A stretch of DNA of 17,512 nt from Acidobacteriota bacterium (GTDB taxonomy: Bacteria > Acidobacteriota > Terriglobia > Bryobacterales > Bryobacteraceae), in NCBI GenBank assembly GCA_023436715.1, contig JAEZIJ010000081.1, positions 1-17,512 on the forward strand, in the 5' to 3' direction. The translations under genes and the position numbers were made by a program. How positions within the stretch are numbered: position 1 is the first letter of the stretch; each line of letters begins with the position of its first letter. Positions 7,199 to 15,034 of the stretch are shown one piece after another. The notes beneath the pieces were generated by a model, which did not search any database, was not told the origin of the DNA, and was given only the letters and a program-made list of their open reading frames with translations.

Positions 7199-7546
7199 AT
7201 GAGATTGTCTTATATTGCCCCTGTGCTTCTCGTTGTCTTTATCGCCTCGATCTGTCTCCATGCGCAGTCCGCAATGCCGCAGATGAAGGCGGTCGAGCCG
7301 GCCAACGCGAAAGCCGGGGATGTGCTCACCGTGACAGGGGAGAATCTTGGCCAGGCGAATGTTGCCAAGGTGTATCTCACGGATGGGAAAACCGACCTTG
7401 AGGTGGCCATCGAAGGACAGGAGGCCACGACACTGAAGTTCAAGGTCCCGGCAAGCGTAAAGCCGGGCCGGCTTGCCCTGATGATTCTGACGAAGGGCCA
7501 GGAACCGAAACTGATCGAGCAGCCTGTAAAGGTGACGATCGAATAG
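7199..7546 (+). CDS. Small secreted IPT/TIG-domain protein
   Basis: This 115-aa protein has a clear signal peptide (residues 1-23, ending SICLHAQ) and a single Ig-like IPT/TIG fold of about 85 residues. Visible pattern: MKAVEPANAKAGDVLTVTG opening strands, ENLGQANVAKVYLTD, a central ATTLKFKVPASVKPGRLAL and terminal VKVTIE. IPT/TIG modules are found as parts of larger surface or regulatory proteins; a stand-alone exported single domain suggests a periplasmic binding or adaptor role, but no function can be assigned. ATG 7199 is supported by GGAGG at 7183-7187 (11 nt upstream); AGGAG at 7194-7198 abuts the ATG and is too close. The gene is monocistronic and convergent with the TPR-like gene downstream. 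Confidence 0.75.
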   Translation: MRLSYIAPVLLVVFIASICLHAQSAMPQMKAVEPANAKAGDVLTVTGENLGQANVAKVYLTDGKTDLEVAIEGQEATTLKFKVPASVKPGRLALMILTKGQEPKLIEQPVKVTIE

Positions 7547-7554
7547 TCAGGCTA

Positions 7555-7578
7555 GCCGCTCCCTTGCGGTCGTAGCTC
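7555..7578 (-). repeat. Short dispersed intergenic repeat, copy C
   Basis: The minus strand reads GAGCTACGACCGCAAGGGAG followed by CGGC, matching the element at 3384-3407 in 19 of 23 positions. It sits 9 nt after the IPT/TIG stop and 36 nt past the 3' end of the TPR-like gene, the same post-gene position as the other copy. Confidence 0.45.
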
Positions 7579-7613
7579 GGAGTCGCCGTGAAACCGAGCC
7601 ACGAAGCGCCACC

Positions 7614-8786
7614 TCAGCTCGCCCGCTTTCTTCGATACGGCGACGAGAGATACCCTCGCGATTCCTTGGCCGCGTCGGACTCCGGCGCGAACACCACCGC
7701 GCGACGATACGCCTTTTCCGCGAGATCCCGCTGCCCCTTCAGATCATAAATCTGCCCCAGGCGCATCCACGCGAGCACGCCGGTGTTGAGATCGAGGTCC
7801 TCGGCCGCGGCCGCCGCTTTCTGCATGTTGGCGAGCGCAGCGTCGAGATCGTCGTACCAGAACTGGATGTTACCCTTGGCGAACCAGATCTTCTCAACTT
7901 TGAGTCTCTCGTACGCCTCCGCATCGGTGCGCTTCAGCTCTTCCAGCTTGCGCAGCGGGGCGAGTGCCTTCTCTTTGTCACCCAGGTCGCTATACATCTG
8001 CGCGAGCTCCATTGCGAAAAGATAATTACGCGGGAAGCGCTCTATCAGGTCATTCAACAGCGGGACCGCCTTCTGCGACTGGCGCTCTCTGCGGTACACC
8101 GCGCAAAGCAGGATTTCGGCGTCCAGCCGGTTCAGCGTTCCTTTTTCCGCGACGAGTTCCAGTTGCTGGATGCCCTGGTCCTTGTTCCCACGAAAACCGG
8201 CCAGAAATCCCAGCACCTTCCAGTGCCACGGCAGGCTGCCCACAATATATTCGTGCAGCGCCGGCACAAGCATCGCGTCTACAATTCCGGGATCGAGTTG
8301 CGTCACCCGCGTGTGGCACTTCCGCGCGGAGGTGGCGTACCGCAGGGCGTCCCTCCACGCCTTCCGGACCAGAAAATCGTAATTCGCACGCAGCCCGTGC
8401 GCGACTCCAAGCGCGTAGAGCGCTCCCGTATCGGCGGGATTGAGCTTCAGCCGCCCCTCGGAGAGTTCGACGGCGCGCGCAATCGCTGTGTCGAACCTGC
8501 GCTGGTCTTCCGGGCCGGCATCGACCTTCGGCCGGCGCAGAAACGGATTCGCACCGCTCACCAGCTCGCTTTCGAGCGCCCCTGCCCGGAACATGTCGCG
8601 ATAGAGGATTGCCTGGGCCACGTGGTTGAAAAGGTTGGGATCGTCCGGGTGCGCCTGTGTCTCACGGGTGAATTCCGCGATCGCCTCGTCGTAGCGGAGG
8701 TTATAAAAGTACTGGAAACCGCGCGACACGGGCGCGTTCTGGGGCACGACCGCCGCCGCCATGAACAGCAAGCACAGCGTTAGCAT
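7614..8786 (-). CDS. Exported TPR-like protein
   Basis: A 390-aa helical-repeat protein with an N-terminal signal peptide (MLTLCLLFMAAAVV), so it probably acts in the periplasm or at the envelope. TPR-like helix pairs are visible: FQYFYNLRYDEAIAEFTRET (about 23-42), DTGALYALGVAHGLRANYDF, AEILLCAVYRRERQSQKAVP, YLFAMELAQMYSDLGDKEKA and VLAWMRLGQIYDLKGQRDLA (the last with the Gly-Ala spacing of TPR). The middle is less regular. The frame is open further upstream, but those residues would overlap the divergent peptidase gene and precede the signal peptide, so ATG 8786 is chosen. No Shine-Dalgarno is visible; a TACAAT hexamer only 9 nt upstream suggests a leaderless or nearly leaderless mRNA. It is divergent from the M16 operon, which may mean shared control. 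Function unknown beyond scaffolding. Confidence 0.8.
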   Translation of the reverse strand: MLTLCLLFMAAAVVPQNAPVSRGFQYFYNLRYDEAIAEFTRETQAHPDDPNLFNHVAQAILYRDMFRAGALESELVSGANPFLRRPKVDAGPEDQRRFDTAIARAVELSEGRLKLNPADTGALYALGVAHGLRANYDFLVRKAWRDALRYATSARKCHTRVTQLDPGIVDAMLVPALHEYIVGSLPWHWKVLGFLAGFRGNKDQGIQQLELVAEKGTLNRLDAEILLCAVYRRERQSQKAVPLLNDLIERFPRNYLFAMELAQMYSDLGDKEKALAPLRKLEELKRTDAEAYERLKVEKIWFAKGNIQFWYDDLDAALANMQKAAAAAEDLDLNTGVLAWMRLGQIYDLKGQRDLAEKAYRRAVVFAPESDAAKESRGYLSSPYRRKRAS

Positions 8787-8787
8787 C

Positions 8788-8810
8788 CAGGTTCCATTGT
8801 ATTGAACCTG
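8788..8810 (-). promoter_or_regulatory. Palindrome centred on a -10 hexamer for the TPR-like gene
   Basis: CAGGTTC (8788-8794) and GAACCTG (8804-8810) form a perfect 7-bp inverted repeat with a 9-nt spacer. The spacer contains, on the minus strand, TACAAT (8796-8801), a five-of-six -10 match, 9 nt from ATG 8786. No good -35 is visible. It could be an operator over a promoter with a very short leader, or an mRNA hairpin. Confidence 0.35.
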
Positions 8811-8852
8811 TAAACCTGCAACGGTCGGGTAATCAGCCGCATCCAAATTGTC

Positions 8853-10370
8853 GTGCATCGCACCCGGAACTGGGTACTGCTGTTCGTTTTCCTGCCGGTT
8901 CTCGTCTTCGCCCAGGATCTCAGGCAATTCGAGAAACGAATCACCGAATTCACGCTGGCGAACGGCCTCCACTTCATCATCCTCGAACGGCACGAGGCGC
9001 CCGTGGTTTCGTTTCACACCTACGTGAATGCCGGGTCGGTGAACGATCCCTCGGGCGGGACCGGTCTTGCCCACATGTTCGAACACATGGCTTTCAAAGG
9101 CACGGACAGGATCGGCACGAGCAATTACCAGGCGGAGCGGCAGGCGCTCGCCACCGAAGAGAAACTGCGCGACAAGCTGGACGCTGAGGAGGCCAAGGGC
9201 CGCCAGGCAGACAAGTCCAGAAAGCAGGCGCTCGAAAAGGAGATCGAGGCGGCATCCGCCAAAGCCGAGTCATACGTCGATTCCAACGCCTACCCGCGCA
9301 TCATCGAGGAGAACGGCGGCTCGGGATTGAACGCGAGCACCGGCGAGGATTCCACGGAGTACTTCTATAGCCTGCCCTCGAACCGCGTCGAATTGTGGTT
9401 CCTGCTCGAATCGGAGCGCTTTCTGCACCCCGTCTTCCGTGAGTTCTACAAGGAACGCGACGTGGTCCGCGAGGAGCGGCGCATGCGCGTCGAGTCGAAT
9501 CCTCAGGGCAAGCTGACGGAGATGCTGCTCGCTACCGCGTTCGCCGCCCACCCGTACCGGCAGCCGACTGCCGGGTGGGCCAGTGACGTCGAGCACCTTC
9601 GCGTCGCGGATGCACGCAATTTCTTCGACAGATACTACGTCCCGAAAAACATCACCTTCGCGATCGCGGGCGATGTGGACCCGGCCCGCGCGAAACTGCT
9701 CGCGGAGAAGTACTTTTCCAGGCTGCCGGCGCACCCTCTCCCGCATCCGCTGAAAACAATCGAACCGCCGCAGACGGGAGAAAAGCGCGTTGCGATCGAG
9801 ACACCGGCCGAGCCTTTCCTGGCGATCGCCTATAAGCGGCCGGACCAGCTCGATAAGGACGATCCCGTCTTCGACGTAATCGCCGCCATCCTGGACAGCT
9901 CGCGCACGGGCCTTCTTTACAGGAGCCTCGTTCGCGACAAGCGCATTGCTCTTGCCGCGACCGCCGCTGCCACCTACCCGGGAGGCAAGTACCCGAACCT
10001 GTTCCTGATATTTGTCGCGCCAAACACGGGCCACACGGTCGCGGAGAACGAGAGGGCGGTGTACGACATCATCGAGCGCCTGAAGCGCGAGAAGGTGGAT
10101 GCGGAGACGCTGGCCCGCGTGAAAACAAAGGTGCGCGCCTCGTTAATCCGACAGCTCGACAGCAACTCGGGGATGGCGTCGAACTTGACCTTTTACCACG
10201 TGAACTACGGAGACTGGAGGAAGATGTTCACCGGGCTCGAAGATATCTCCCGGGTCACCGCCGGCGACGTACAGCGGGTGGTGCGGAAATACTTCGTCGA
10301 GAGCGGGCGTACGGTGGCTCTTACAGTGACTCCCGCGGCGCCGGCCGCCGGAAAAGAGGAACGGAAATGA
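8853..10370 (+). CDS. M16 family zinc metallopeptidase, catalytic subunit
   Basis: A 505-aa secreted or periplasmic peptidase of the pitrilysin/insulinase family (M16B type). Signal peptide at residues 1-21 (WVLLFVFLPVLVFAQ). The inverted zinc motif HMFEH is at His74, Glu77 and His78; the third ligand is probably Glu208 in VVREERRMR. Between them is a Lys/Glu/Ala-rich helical insertion (about 95-145), as in many acidobacterial and Bacteroidetes members. The C-terminal half has the second M16 domain (YYVPKNITFAIAGDVDPARAK, SRTGLLYRSLVRDKRIALAA). The start is GTG 8853; no ATG precedes the signal peptide in frame. It overlaps the next gene by ATGA, so both are made together, matching known two-subunit M16 enzymes with one zinc subunit and one substrate-binding subunit. 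Probable role is peptide turnover outside the cytoplasm. Confidence 0.92.
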   Translation: MHRTRNWVLLFVFLPVLVFAQDLRQFEKRITEFTLANGLHFIILERHEAPVVSFHTYVNAGSVNDPSGGTGLAHMFEHMAFKGTDRIGTSNYQAERQALATEEKLRDKLDAEEAKGRQADKSRKQALEKEIEAASAKAESYVDSNAYPRIIEENGGSGLNASTGEDSTEYFYSLPSNRVELWFLLESERFLHPVFREFYKERDVVREERRMRVESNPQGKLTEMLLATAFAAHPYRQPTAGWASDVEHLRVADARNFFDRYYVPKNITFAIAGDVDPARAKLLAEKYFSRLPAHPLPHPLKTIEPPQTGEKRVAIETPAEPFLAIAYKRPDQLDKDDPVFDVIAAILDSSRTGLLYRSLVRDKRIALAATAAATYPGGKYPNLFLIFVAPNTGHTVAENERAVYDIIERLKREKVDAETLARVKTKVRASLIRQLDSNSGMASNLTFYHVNYGDWRKMFTGLEDISRVTAGDVQRVVRKYFVESGRTVALTVTPAAPAAGKEERK

Positions 10371-11806
10371 GAGAGCTGGTGCTATCGTTACTGGTGAGTC
10401 TTGCCGCGCTTGGGCAAGCGCCCATTCCGTCCCACCAGGAGTTGAAGTTCCCGCCGCTGCGCCCCGTGAGAATCCCCCATGTCGAGCAATGCGCGCTCCC
10501 GAACGGCATGCGCGTGTACCTGCTGGAAAATCACGAACTGCCCCTGGTAAGCGGTCTCGCGCTCGTTCGCACCGGCAATCTGTTTGAGCCTCCGAACAAG
10601 GTGGGTCTGGCGGGCATAACCGGTTCCGTCATGCGTTCCGGAGGAACGAGACGGAAAAATGGTAATGACCTGGACGTGGAACTGGAGAACATCGCGGCTT
10701 CAGTCGAGAGTTCGATCGGCGAGACATCCGGACAGGTAGCGTTTTCGGCGCTACGTGAAAACACGGATCAGGTGCTTGGCATCTTCAAGGATGTGCTGAC
10801 CGCACCGGCGTTCCCCCAGGACAAAATCGACTTGGCCAAGACGCAGGCCCGCAGCCATATCGCCCGGCGCAACGACGACCCCGAAGAGATCGCCGTCCGC
10901 GAATTCACCGATACGGTGTATGGGAAGAACACCCCCTACGGCTGGCGCGTCGAATACCGCACCATCTCCAACATTACACGCGACGACATCGTAGCTTTCC
11001 ACCGGCGCTACTATTTCCCCGCTAATATAATGCTCGCCGTATATGGGGATTTCTCGACTCCCGTCATGAAGGCCAAACTCGAACGGCTGTTCGGAACCTG
11101 GGGTGTGACGCAGCCGCCCGTGCCCCCGTTTCCCGCCGTCCAGTCCACACCCGAGTCCGGCGTCTTCGTTGCCACCAAGCTGGATGTAAACCAGTCCGTC
11201 TTCTACATCGGGCACCTTGGCGGGGTGCTGAGCGACAAGAACAACCCTGCGCTCGAAATCATGGCGGACATCCTCGGCGGGGGCTTCAGCAGCCGCCTGT
11301 TCATGCGCGTACGCACCAATCTGGGATACGCCTACAGCATTTCCGCCGATTGGAGCGCCGCCTACGACCATCCCGGCCTGTTCACCATCGCCGGAAGCAC
11401 CAAGTCGAATTCCACAACCGAAGCGATTCAAGTGGTGCGGCAGGAGGTGGAGAAAATGCGGACTTCCGAGGTTCGCGACTCGGAACTCCGAACGGCGAAG
11501 CAGACGGCACTCAACAGTTTCATTTTCAACTTCGACACGCCGAGCAAGACTCTGAGCCGCCTCCTGCGGTATGAGTATTTCGGTTACCCGAAGGATTTCA
11601 TTTTCCGGTACCAGAAAGCGGTCGAGGCGGTGACCAAGGCCGACGTTCTGCTCGTGGCCCGGCGGTACCTGCGTCCGAAGGAGTTCACCATCGTGGTCGT
11701 CGGCAATCCCGCGGCGTTCGGAAAGCCGCTTACGGCACTGAACCTTCCGCTCAGGCCAATCGACCTGACCATCCCCCAGCCGTCCACGACAGTGGCGGAG
11801 AAATAA
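10367..11806 (+). CDS. M16 family non-catalytic partner subunit
   Basis: This 479-aa M16 homologue begins inside the stop of the zinc subunit (ATGA). It has a signal peptide (MRELVLSLLVSLAALGQA). The position of the zinc motif reads GLAGITGSVMRSGGT, so His-Glu-His are replaced by Gly83, Gly86 and Ser87 and the protein cannot be a zinc peptidase alone. It keeps the partner features: a glycine-rich loop GGGFSSRL (304-311) and the Arg/Tyr segment RVRTNLGYAYS (314-324) that in M16 heterodimers completes the active chamber and holds substrate. The N-terminal fold is recognisable (HVEQCALPNGMRVYLLENHELPLVS). Together with the preceding gene it should form a heterodimeric periplasmic peptidase. A third exported protein follows after 1 nt. 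Confidence 0.9.
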   Translation: MRELVLSLLVSLAALGQAPIPSHQELKFPPLRPVRIPHVEQCALPNGMRVYLLENHELPLVSGLALVRTGNLFEPPNKVGLAGITGSVMRSGGTRRKNGNDLDVELENIAASVESSIGETSGQVAFSALRENTDQVLGIFKDVLTAPAFPQDKIDLAKTQARSHIARRNDDPEEIAVREFTDTVYGKNTPYGWRVEYRTISNITRDDIVAFHRRYYFPANIMLAVYGDFSTPVMKAKLERLFGTWGVTQPPVPPFPAVQSTPESGVFVATKLDVNQSVFYIGHLGGVLSDKNNPALEIMADILGGGFSSRLFMRVRTNLGYAYSISADWSAAYDHPGLFTIAGSTKSNSTTEAIQVVRQEVEKMRTSEVRDSELRTAKQTALNSFIFNFDTPSKTLSRLLRYEYFGYPKDFIFRYQKAVEAVTKADVLLVARRYLRPKEFTIVVVGNPAAFGKPLTALNLPLRPIDLTIPQPSTTVAEK

Positions 11807-11807
11807 G

Positions 11808-12626
11808 ATGTCGAATTATCCTTTAAAAGTGAGAGTTTTTCTTTTAATCGCACTATCGGGGCTGGCGGCTTTCGCCCAGACGAGCCAGGAACGCGGCAAG
11901 CGCGCCATCGACGAAACCGTCGCGGCCCTCGGCGGCGACCGCTTTCTCTCCATGCAGGATCGCGTCGAGACCGGCCGTGCCTATTCCTTCTATCGCGAGG
12001 AGCTTTCCGGGCTTTCCCTGGCCACGATCTACACGCGTTACCTGAAGCCGCCCGAGCCGCCGGAGCCCGGCAAGACATGGGTTCGCGAGCGCCAGTCGTT
12101 CGGCAAGAACGAACGCAGCGGCGCGGTTCTTTTCGGCGGCGGCGAAGGCTATCAGATCACCTTCCGCGGCGCCCGGCCAGTCCCTGAAGAGACTCTCGCG
12201 CGCTACCAGGATTCCACCCTGCACAACATCTTTTACATTTTGCGGCAGCGCTTGGGAGAGCCGGGGCTGATCGTTGAGTACCAGAGCTCGGATATCGTGG
12301 ACAACGTGCCGGTAGACATCGTGAACATCACCGACGCGGACAACCGCACCGTCACGGTATACCTCAACCGCAACACGCATCTGCCGGTCCGCCAGGTCTA
12401 TATCTGGCGCAATCCGAAGACGCGCGACCGCAACGAGGAAGTGACAATCTACTCGAAGTACCGCGACATCGGCGGCGGCGTGCAATGGCCGTTCGACATT
12501 CAGCGGCTCCGCAATGACGCCAAGATTTTCGAGATGTATGCCGACAGTGTGGAAGTGAACAAGGGCCTCACCGACGATCTGTTCACGCTGCCCGCGGGCA
12601 TCAAGATGCTGAAGCCGGCCCGGTAA
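11808..12626 (+). CDS. Exported protein of unknown function, possibly LolA-like
   Basis: This 272-aa exported protein is third in the M16 operon, one base after the preceding stop; the ribosome site lies in the end of that gene. Signal peptide: residues 1-24, ending GLAAFAQ. The mature part starts with a helix (GKRAIDETVAALGGDRFLSM), then alternating beta strands with many aromatic and charged residues (YREELSGLSLATIYTRYL, TVTVYLNRNTHLPVRQVYIW, EEVTIYSKYRDIGGGVQWPF). The closing DDLFTLPAGIKMLKPAR resembles the end of outer-membrane lipoprotein-sorting (LolA/LppX-like) proteins, which form a half beta-barrel. No lipobox is seen. The similarity is only a pattern judgement. Tight coupling to the peptidase pair suggests a shared task such as peptide or lipid handling in the periplasm. 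Confidence 0.75.
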   Translation: MSNYPLKVRVFLLIALSGLAAFAQTSQERGKRAIDETVAALGGDRFLSMQDRVETGRAYSFYREELSGLSLATIYTRYLKPPEPPEPGKTWVRERQSFGKNERSGAVLFGGGEGYQITFRGARPVPEETLARYQDSTLHNIFYILRQRLGEPGLIVEYQSSDIVDNVPVDIVNITDADNRTVTVYLNRNTHLPVRQVYIWRNPKTRDRNEEVTIYSKYRDIGGGVQWPFDIQRLRNDAKIFEMYADSVEVNKGLTDDLFTLPAGIKMLKPAR

Positions 12627-12660
12627 TGGCCATGTGCCGCTGACCCCCGTATCAGGCGCG

Positions 12661-12743
12661 CCGTGGCTTGAGCCTTGTATCAGGGCACGGCTTCAGCCGT
12701 GCCGTAGCGTCATGAATATGCGCGGGCTTTAGCCCCTGTCTGC
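12661..12743 (+). repeat. REP-like two-hairpin repeat unit, upstream copy
   Basis: This 83-nt unit has two hairpins: GGCACGGC-TTCA-GCCGTGCC (12684-12703) and GGGCT-TT-AGCCC (12724-12735). The first 47 nt match 16837-16883 with one difference, and the last 20 nt match 16900-16919 exactly, with no length change between. Weaker related sequence (CCCGTATCAGG) begins at about 12646. It is not coding. Such paired palindromes resemble REP/BIME elements moved by RAYT transposases, but no RAYT gene is present. Confidence 0.75.
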
Positions 12744-12801
12744 GGCGTTCGTGATGCACAAACTCCGGTTGTATTACCATAGTTCCCCGGGAGAGTAGCT
12801 C

Positions 12802-13725
12802 ATGGGGAATCGCGCAACGATACTTAGACAGAAACTGGAACGCCGGCAGGCCCTTGCCGTCCCCGGTTGCCATGACGCGTTAAGCGCACGGATCATCGAA
12901 GCCGCAGGGTTCGAGGCCGTGCAGGTCAGCGGCTTCGGCTTGGCCGGAAGCATGCTGGGAAAGCCCGACGTGGGTCTGGTCGAGATGAAGGATGTCCTCG
13001 ACTGCACCTGGAACATCGCGCGCGCCGTGACGATTCCAGTCATGGCGGATATCGATACCGGCGGCGGCAACGCTCTCAACGTCATCGAGATCACCGAGAG
13101 GCTGATCGCGATGGACATCGCGGGCGTCAATATCGAAGATCAGGTCTTCCCCAAGCGCTGCGGCCACATGGATGGCAAGCAGGTCATCTCCGCCGAAGAG
13201 ATGGCCGGGAAGATACGCGCCATGGTGTCGGTACGCAAGCGGCTCGGCGCGGACATCATCATCAACGCGCGCACCGACGCCTGTGCGATCTATGGCCTCA
13301 CAGAAGCCATCCGCCGCGCGAACGTCTACCTCGAAGCGGGCGCCGACATGGCATTCATCGACGGCATACGCACCCGCGCCGACATCGAGCGCGCCACCTG
13401 GGAAGTGAAGGGACTGCTCTCGATCAACCTGATGGACGCCGTGAGCGGCGTGAAGACGGAACTGGTGCCGCTACCCGAGCTTGCCCGCTTGGGTGTGGCG
13501 CGCGTGAGCATTCCCGTCGCTTCGATCCTGGTCGCACACCGCGCGCTGAAGGCGTTTTTCGACGCCCTGCACGCGTCGCCCACCGGCCTGCTCGACGGCC
13601 AGCCACAATGGGTTTCGACGTTCGCCGAGTACACAGGGTTCGTCGGCCTCAAGGACTACCGCGCCAAAGAAGACGAGTTCCTCCCCCGCGCCACCCTCGA
13701 AGAGAAATACGCGGTGCATCCGTAG
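12802..13725 (+). CDS. Isocitrate lyase/PEP mutase superfamily C-C lyase
   Basis: A 307-aa TIM-barrel enzyme related to 2-methylisocitrate lyase (PrpB), dimethylmalate lyase and oxaloacetate decarboxylase. Visible motifs: metal and substrate loop ADIDTGGGN (Asp83, Asp85), IEDQ (Glu112, Asp113), the lyase signature KRCGH at 118-122 with Cys120 as probable general acid, and NARTDA (155-160). The KRCGH Cys supports C-C bond cleavage rather than phosphonate mutase activity. Length fits PrpB-type enzymes, not the ~430-aa isocitrate lyase. Likely reaction: retro-aldol cleavage of a 2-hydroxy di- or tricarboxylate to pyruvate or glyoxylate plus an acid. It is first in a four-cistron operon with an aconitase-family hydro-lyase and a dehydrogenase; the next gene starts 18 nt on. 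GGGAGAG stands about 8 nt before ATG 12802. The exact substrate is unknown. Confidence 0.85.
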   Translation: MGNRATILRQKLERRQALAVPGCHDALSARIIEAAGFEAVQVSGFGLAGSMLGKPDVGLVEMKDVLDCTWNIARAVTIPVMADIDTGGGNALNVIEITERLIAMDIAGVNIEDQVFPKRCGHMDGKQVISAEEMAGKIRAMVSVRKRLGADIIINARTDACAIYGLTEAIRRANVYLEAGADMAFIDGIRTRADIERATWEVKGLLSINLMDAVSGVKTELVPLPELARLGVARVSIPVASILVAHRALKAFFDALHASPTGLLDGQPQWVSTFAEYTGFVGLKDYRAKEDEFLPRATLEEKYAVHP

Positions 13726-13743
13726 GCTTGCGAGGAGCCACCA

Positions 13744-14595
13744 ATGCCAATGACCCTGGCCGAAAAGATTCTCGCGCGAGCTTCAGGCCGGCAGAAGGTA
13801 TCGCCCGATGAAATCGTGGTGGCGAAAGTCGATCTTGCCATGTCGCATGAGAACGCCGATCTCGCCCGCAAGAGTTTCCGGGAAATCGGCGTCGCGCGCG
13901 TCTGGGATCCCGACCGCATCGTAATCATCCTGGACCACCGCGTCCCCGCCGAATCCGAGAAGACCGCCACCACGCACAAGGCAATCCGCGAATTCGTAGC
14001 CGAACAGGGCATCCGCAATTTCTACGATGTCGGCCGCGGCGGAATCTGCCACCAGGTCCTGGCGGAAAAGGGCCATGTGAGGCCCGGAATGGTGGTGGCC
14101 GGCACGGATTCGCACACCACCACACACGGCTCGTTCGGCGCCTTTGCCGTCGGCATCGGCGGTACCGAAATGGCCGGCATATGGACCGAGGGCACGCTCT
14201 GGTTCAAAGTGCCGGCGACCATCCGCATCGAGGTCGGCGGAGAGCTGAAGCCGTGGGTATCCGCCAAGGACCTGATCCTCTACATCATCGGACAGCTTCG
14301 GTCCGACGGAGCGGATTACCGTGCGGTTGAATTTGACGGCCCCGCCATACGCAGCATGACGGTGGCCTCGCGAATGGTGCTCGCGAATCTGTCGATGGAG
14401 ATGGGCGCCAAAGTCGCGTTCACTCCGGTGGACGAAACGCTGCTCAACTATCTCGCCGAGCGCACCGGCGCGCCCATCGCGATGAGCCCCGAATACGAGC
14501 CGGACCCCGATGCGCGGTACGAGCGCGTGATCCGCTTCGATGCCGGTATCGCCATCCCAGAGCCGCTCGTCGCGTGTCCGCAACGCAGTCGATAA
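13744..14595 (+). CDS. Aconitase-family hydro-lyase large subunit, N-terminal part (frameshifted)
   Basis: This is the first two-thirds of a LeuC/homoaconitase-type large subunit, whose end continues in another frame to 15034. Recognisable stretches: KVDLAMSHENADLAR, ILDHRVPAESEKTATTHK (Asp64, His65), GGICHQVL (99-106), GTDSHTTTHGSFGAFAVG (120-137) and IWTEGTLWFKVPATIRIEVGG. These fit the compact archaeal-type IPM isomerase/homoaconitase large subunit (about 420-430 aa), which needs a separate small subunit, encoded next. At ...PLVACP the frame goes wrong and stops at 14595. Removing one A at 14582-14583 restores VACPHAVDNVRPVSEL, the expected family sequence. ATG 13744 follows GAGGAG (13732-13737) with good spacing; ATG 13750 is an alternative. 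If the frameshift is genuine, the product lacks all Fe-S ligands. Confidence 0.82.
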   Translation: MPMTLAEKILARASGRQKVSPDEIVVAKVDLAMSHENADLARKSFREIGVARVWDPDRIVIILDHRVPAESEKTATTHKAIREFVAEQGIRNFYDVGRGGICHQVLAEKGHVRPGMVVAGTDSHTTTHGSFGAFAVGIGGTEMAGIWTEGTLWFKVPATIRIEVGGELKPWVSAKDLILYIIGQLRSDGADYRAVEFDGPAIRSMTVASRMVLANLSMEMGAKVAFTPVDETLLNYLAERTGAPIAMSPEYEPDPDARYERVIRFDAGIAIPEPLVACPQRSR

Positions 14596-15034
14596 CGTGC
14601 GGCCCGTCTCCGAACTCGCGGATGTCACAGTCAACCAGGCCGTGCTCGGCAGTTGCACGAACGGCCGTCTCGAGGATCTCGAAGTCGCCGCGCGGCTTCT
14701 GGCCGGACGCACAGTACACCCGAACACGCGGCTCATCGTCATTCCCGCTTCGCAGGAGATCCTGCTGGACGCGATCCGGCTCGGCCTGATACAGACGCTG
14801 GTGAGCGCGGGCGCGATGATCAACCCGCCCGGCTGCGGTCCGTGCGTCGGCGTGCATCAGGGCATTCTCGCCGCGGGCGAAGCCTGTATTTCGAGCACCA
14901 ACCGGAATTTCATAGGACGCATGGGCAGCAAGGATTCGCGGGTCTACCTCGCTTCTCCGGCGGTAGTGGCGGCGTCGGCCGTGGTGGGCCGCATCGCTCA
15001 CCCGCAGGGTATTCCCGAGGAGGTCTTGGCATGA
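14540..15034 (+). CDS. Aconitase-family hydro-lyase large subunit, C-terminal part
   Basis: This continues the large subunit after the one-base shift; homologous residues start at about 14584 (AVDNVRPVSELADVTVNQAV), so the ATG at 14540 is not the natural start. It carries all three [4Fe-4S] ligands expected of the family: Cys in GSCTNGRLEDL and the CxxC of GCGPCVGVHQG. Also typical are TRLIVIPASQEI, STNRNFIGRMGSKDSRVYLASP and the ending VVGRIAHP. Joined with the upstream part the subunit is about 429 aa. Its stop overlaps the small-subunit start (ATGA), preceded by GAGGAGG, showing that the two subunits are translationally coupled. Whether the frameshift is a sequencing or assembly error or a real mutation cannot be decided here; the intact downstream motifs favour an error or a recent change. 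Confidence 0.82.
   Translation: MPVSPSQSRSSRVRNAVDNVRPVSELADVTVNQAVLGSCTNGRLEDLEVAARLLAGRTVHPNTRLIVIPASQEILLDAIRLGLIQTLVSAGAMINPPGCGPCVGVHQGILAAGEACISSTNRNFIGRMGSKDSRVYLASPAVVAASAVVGRIAHPQGIPEEVLA

Noticed and set aside
7575..7599. Terminator GCTCGG-N13-CCGAGC between convergent genes
   Set aside because: The arms are only 6 bp with a 13-nt loop and no T-tract on either side; kept as a possibility only.
8787..9086. N-terminal extension of the TPR-like protein
   Set aside because: It would overlap the divergent M16 gene and would place the signal peptide inside the protein.
14570..14600. Programmed ribosomal frameshift in the large-subunit gene
   Set aside because: No slippery heptamer is present, and no such regulation is known in this family; a one-base indel is simpler.
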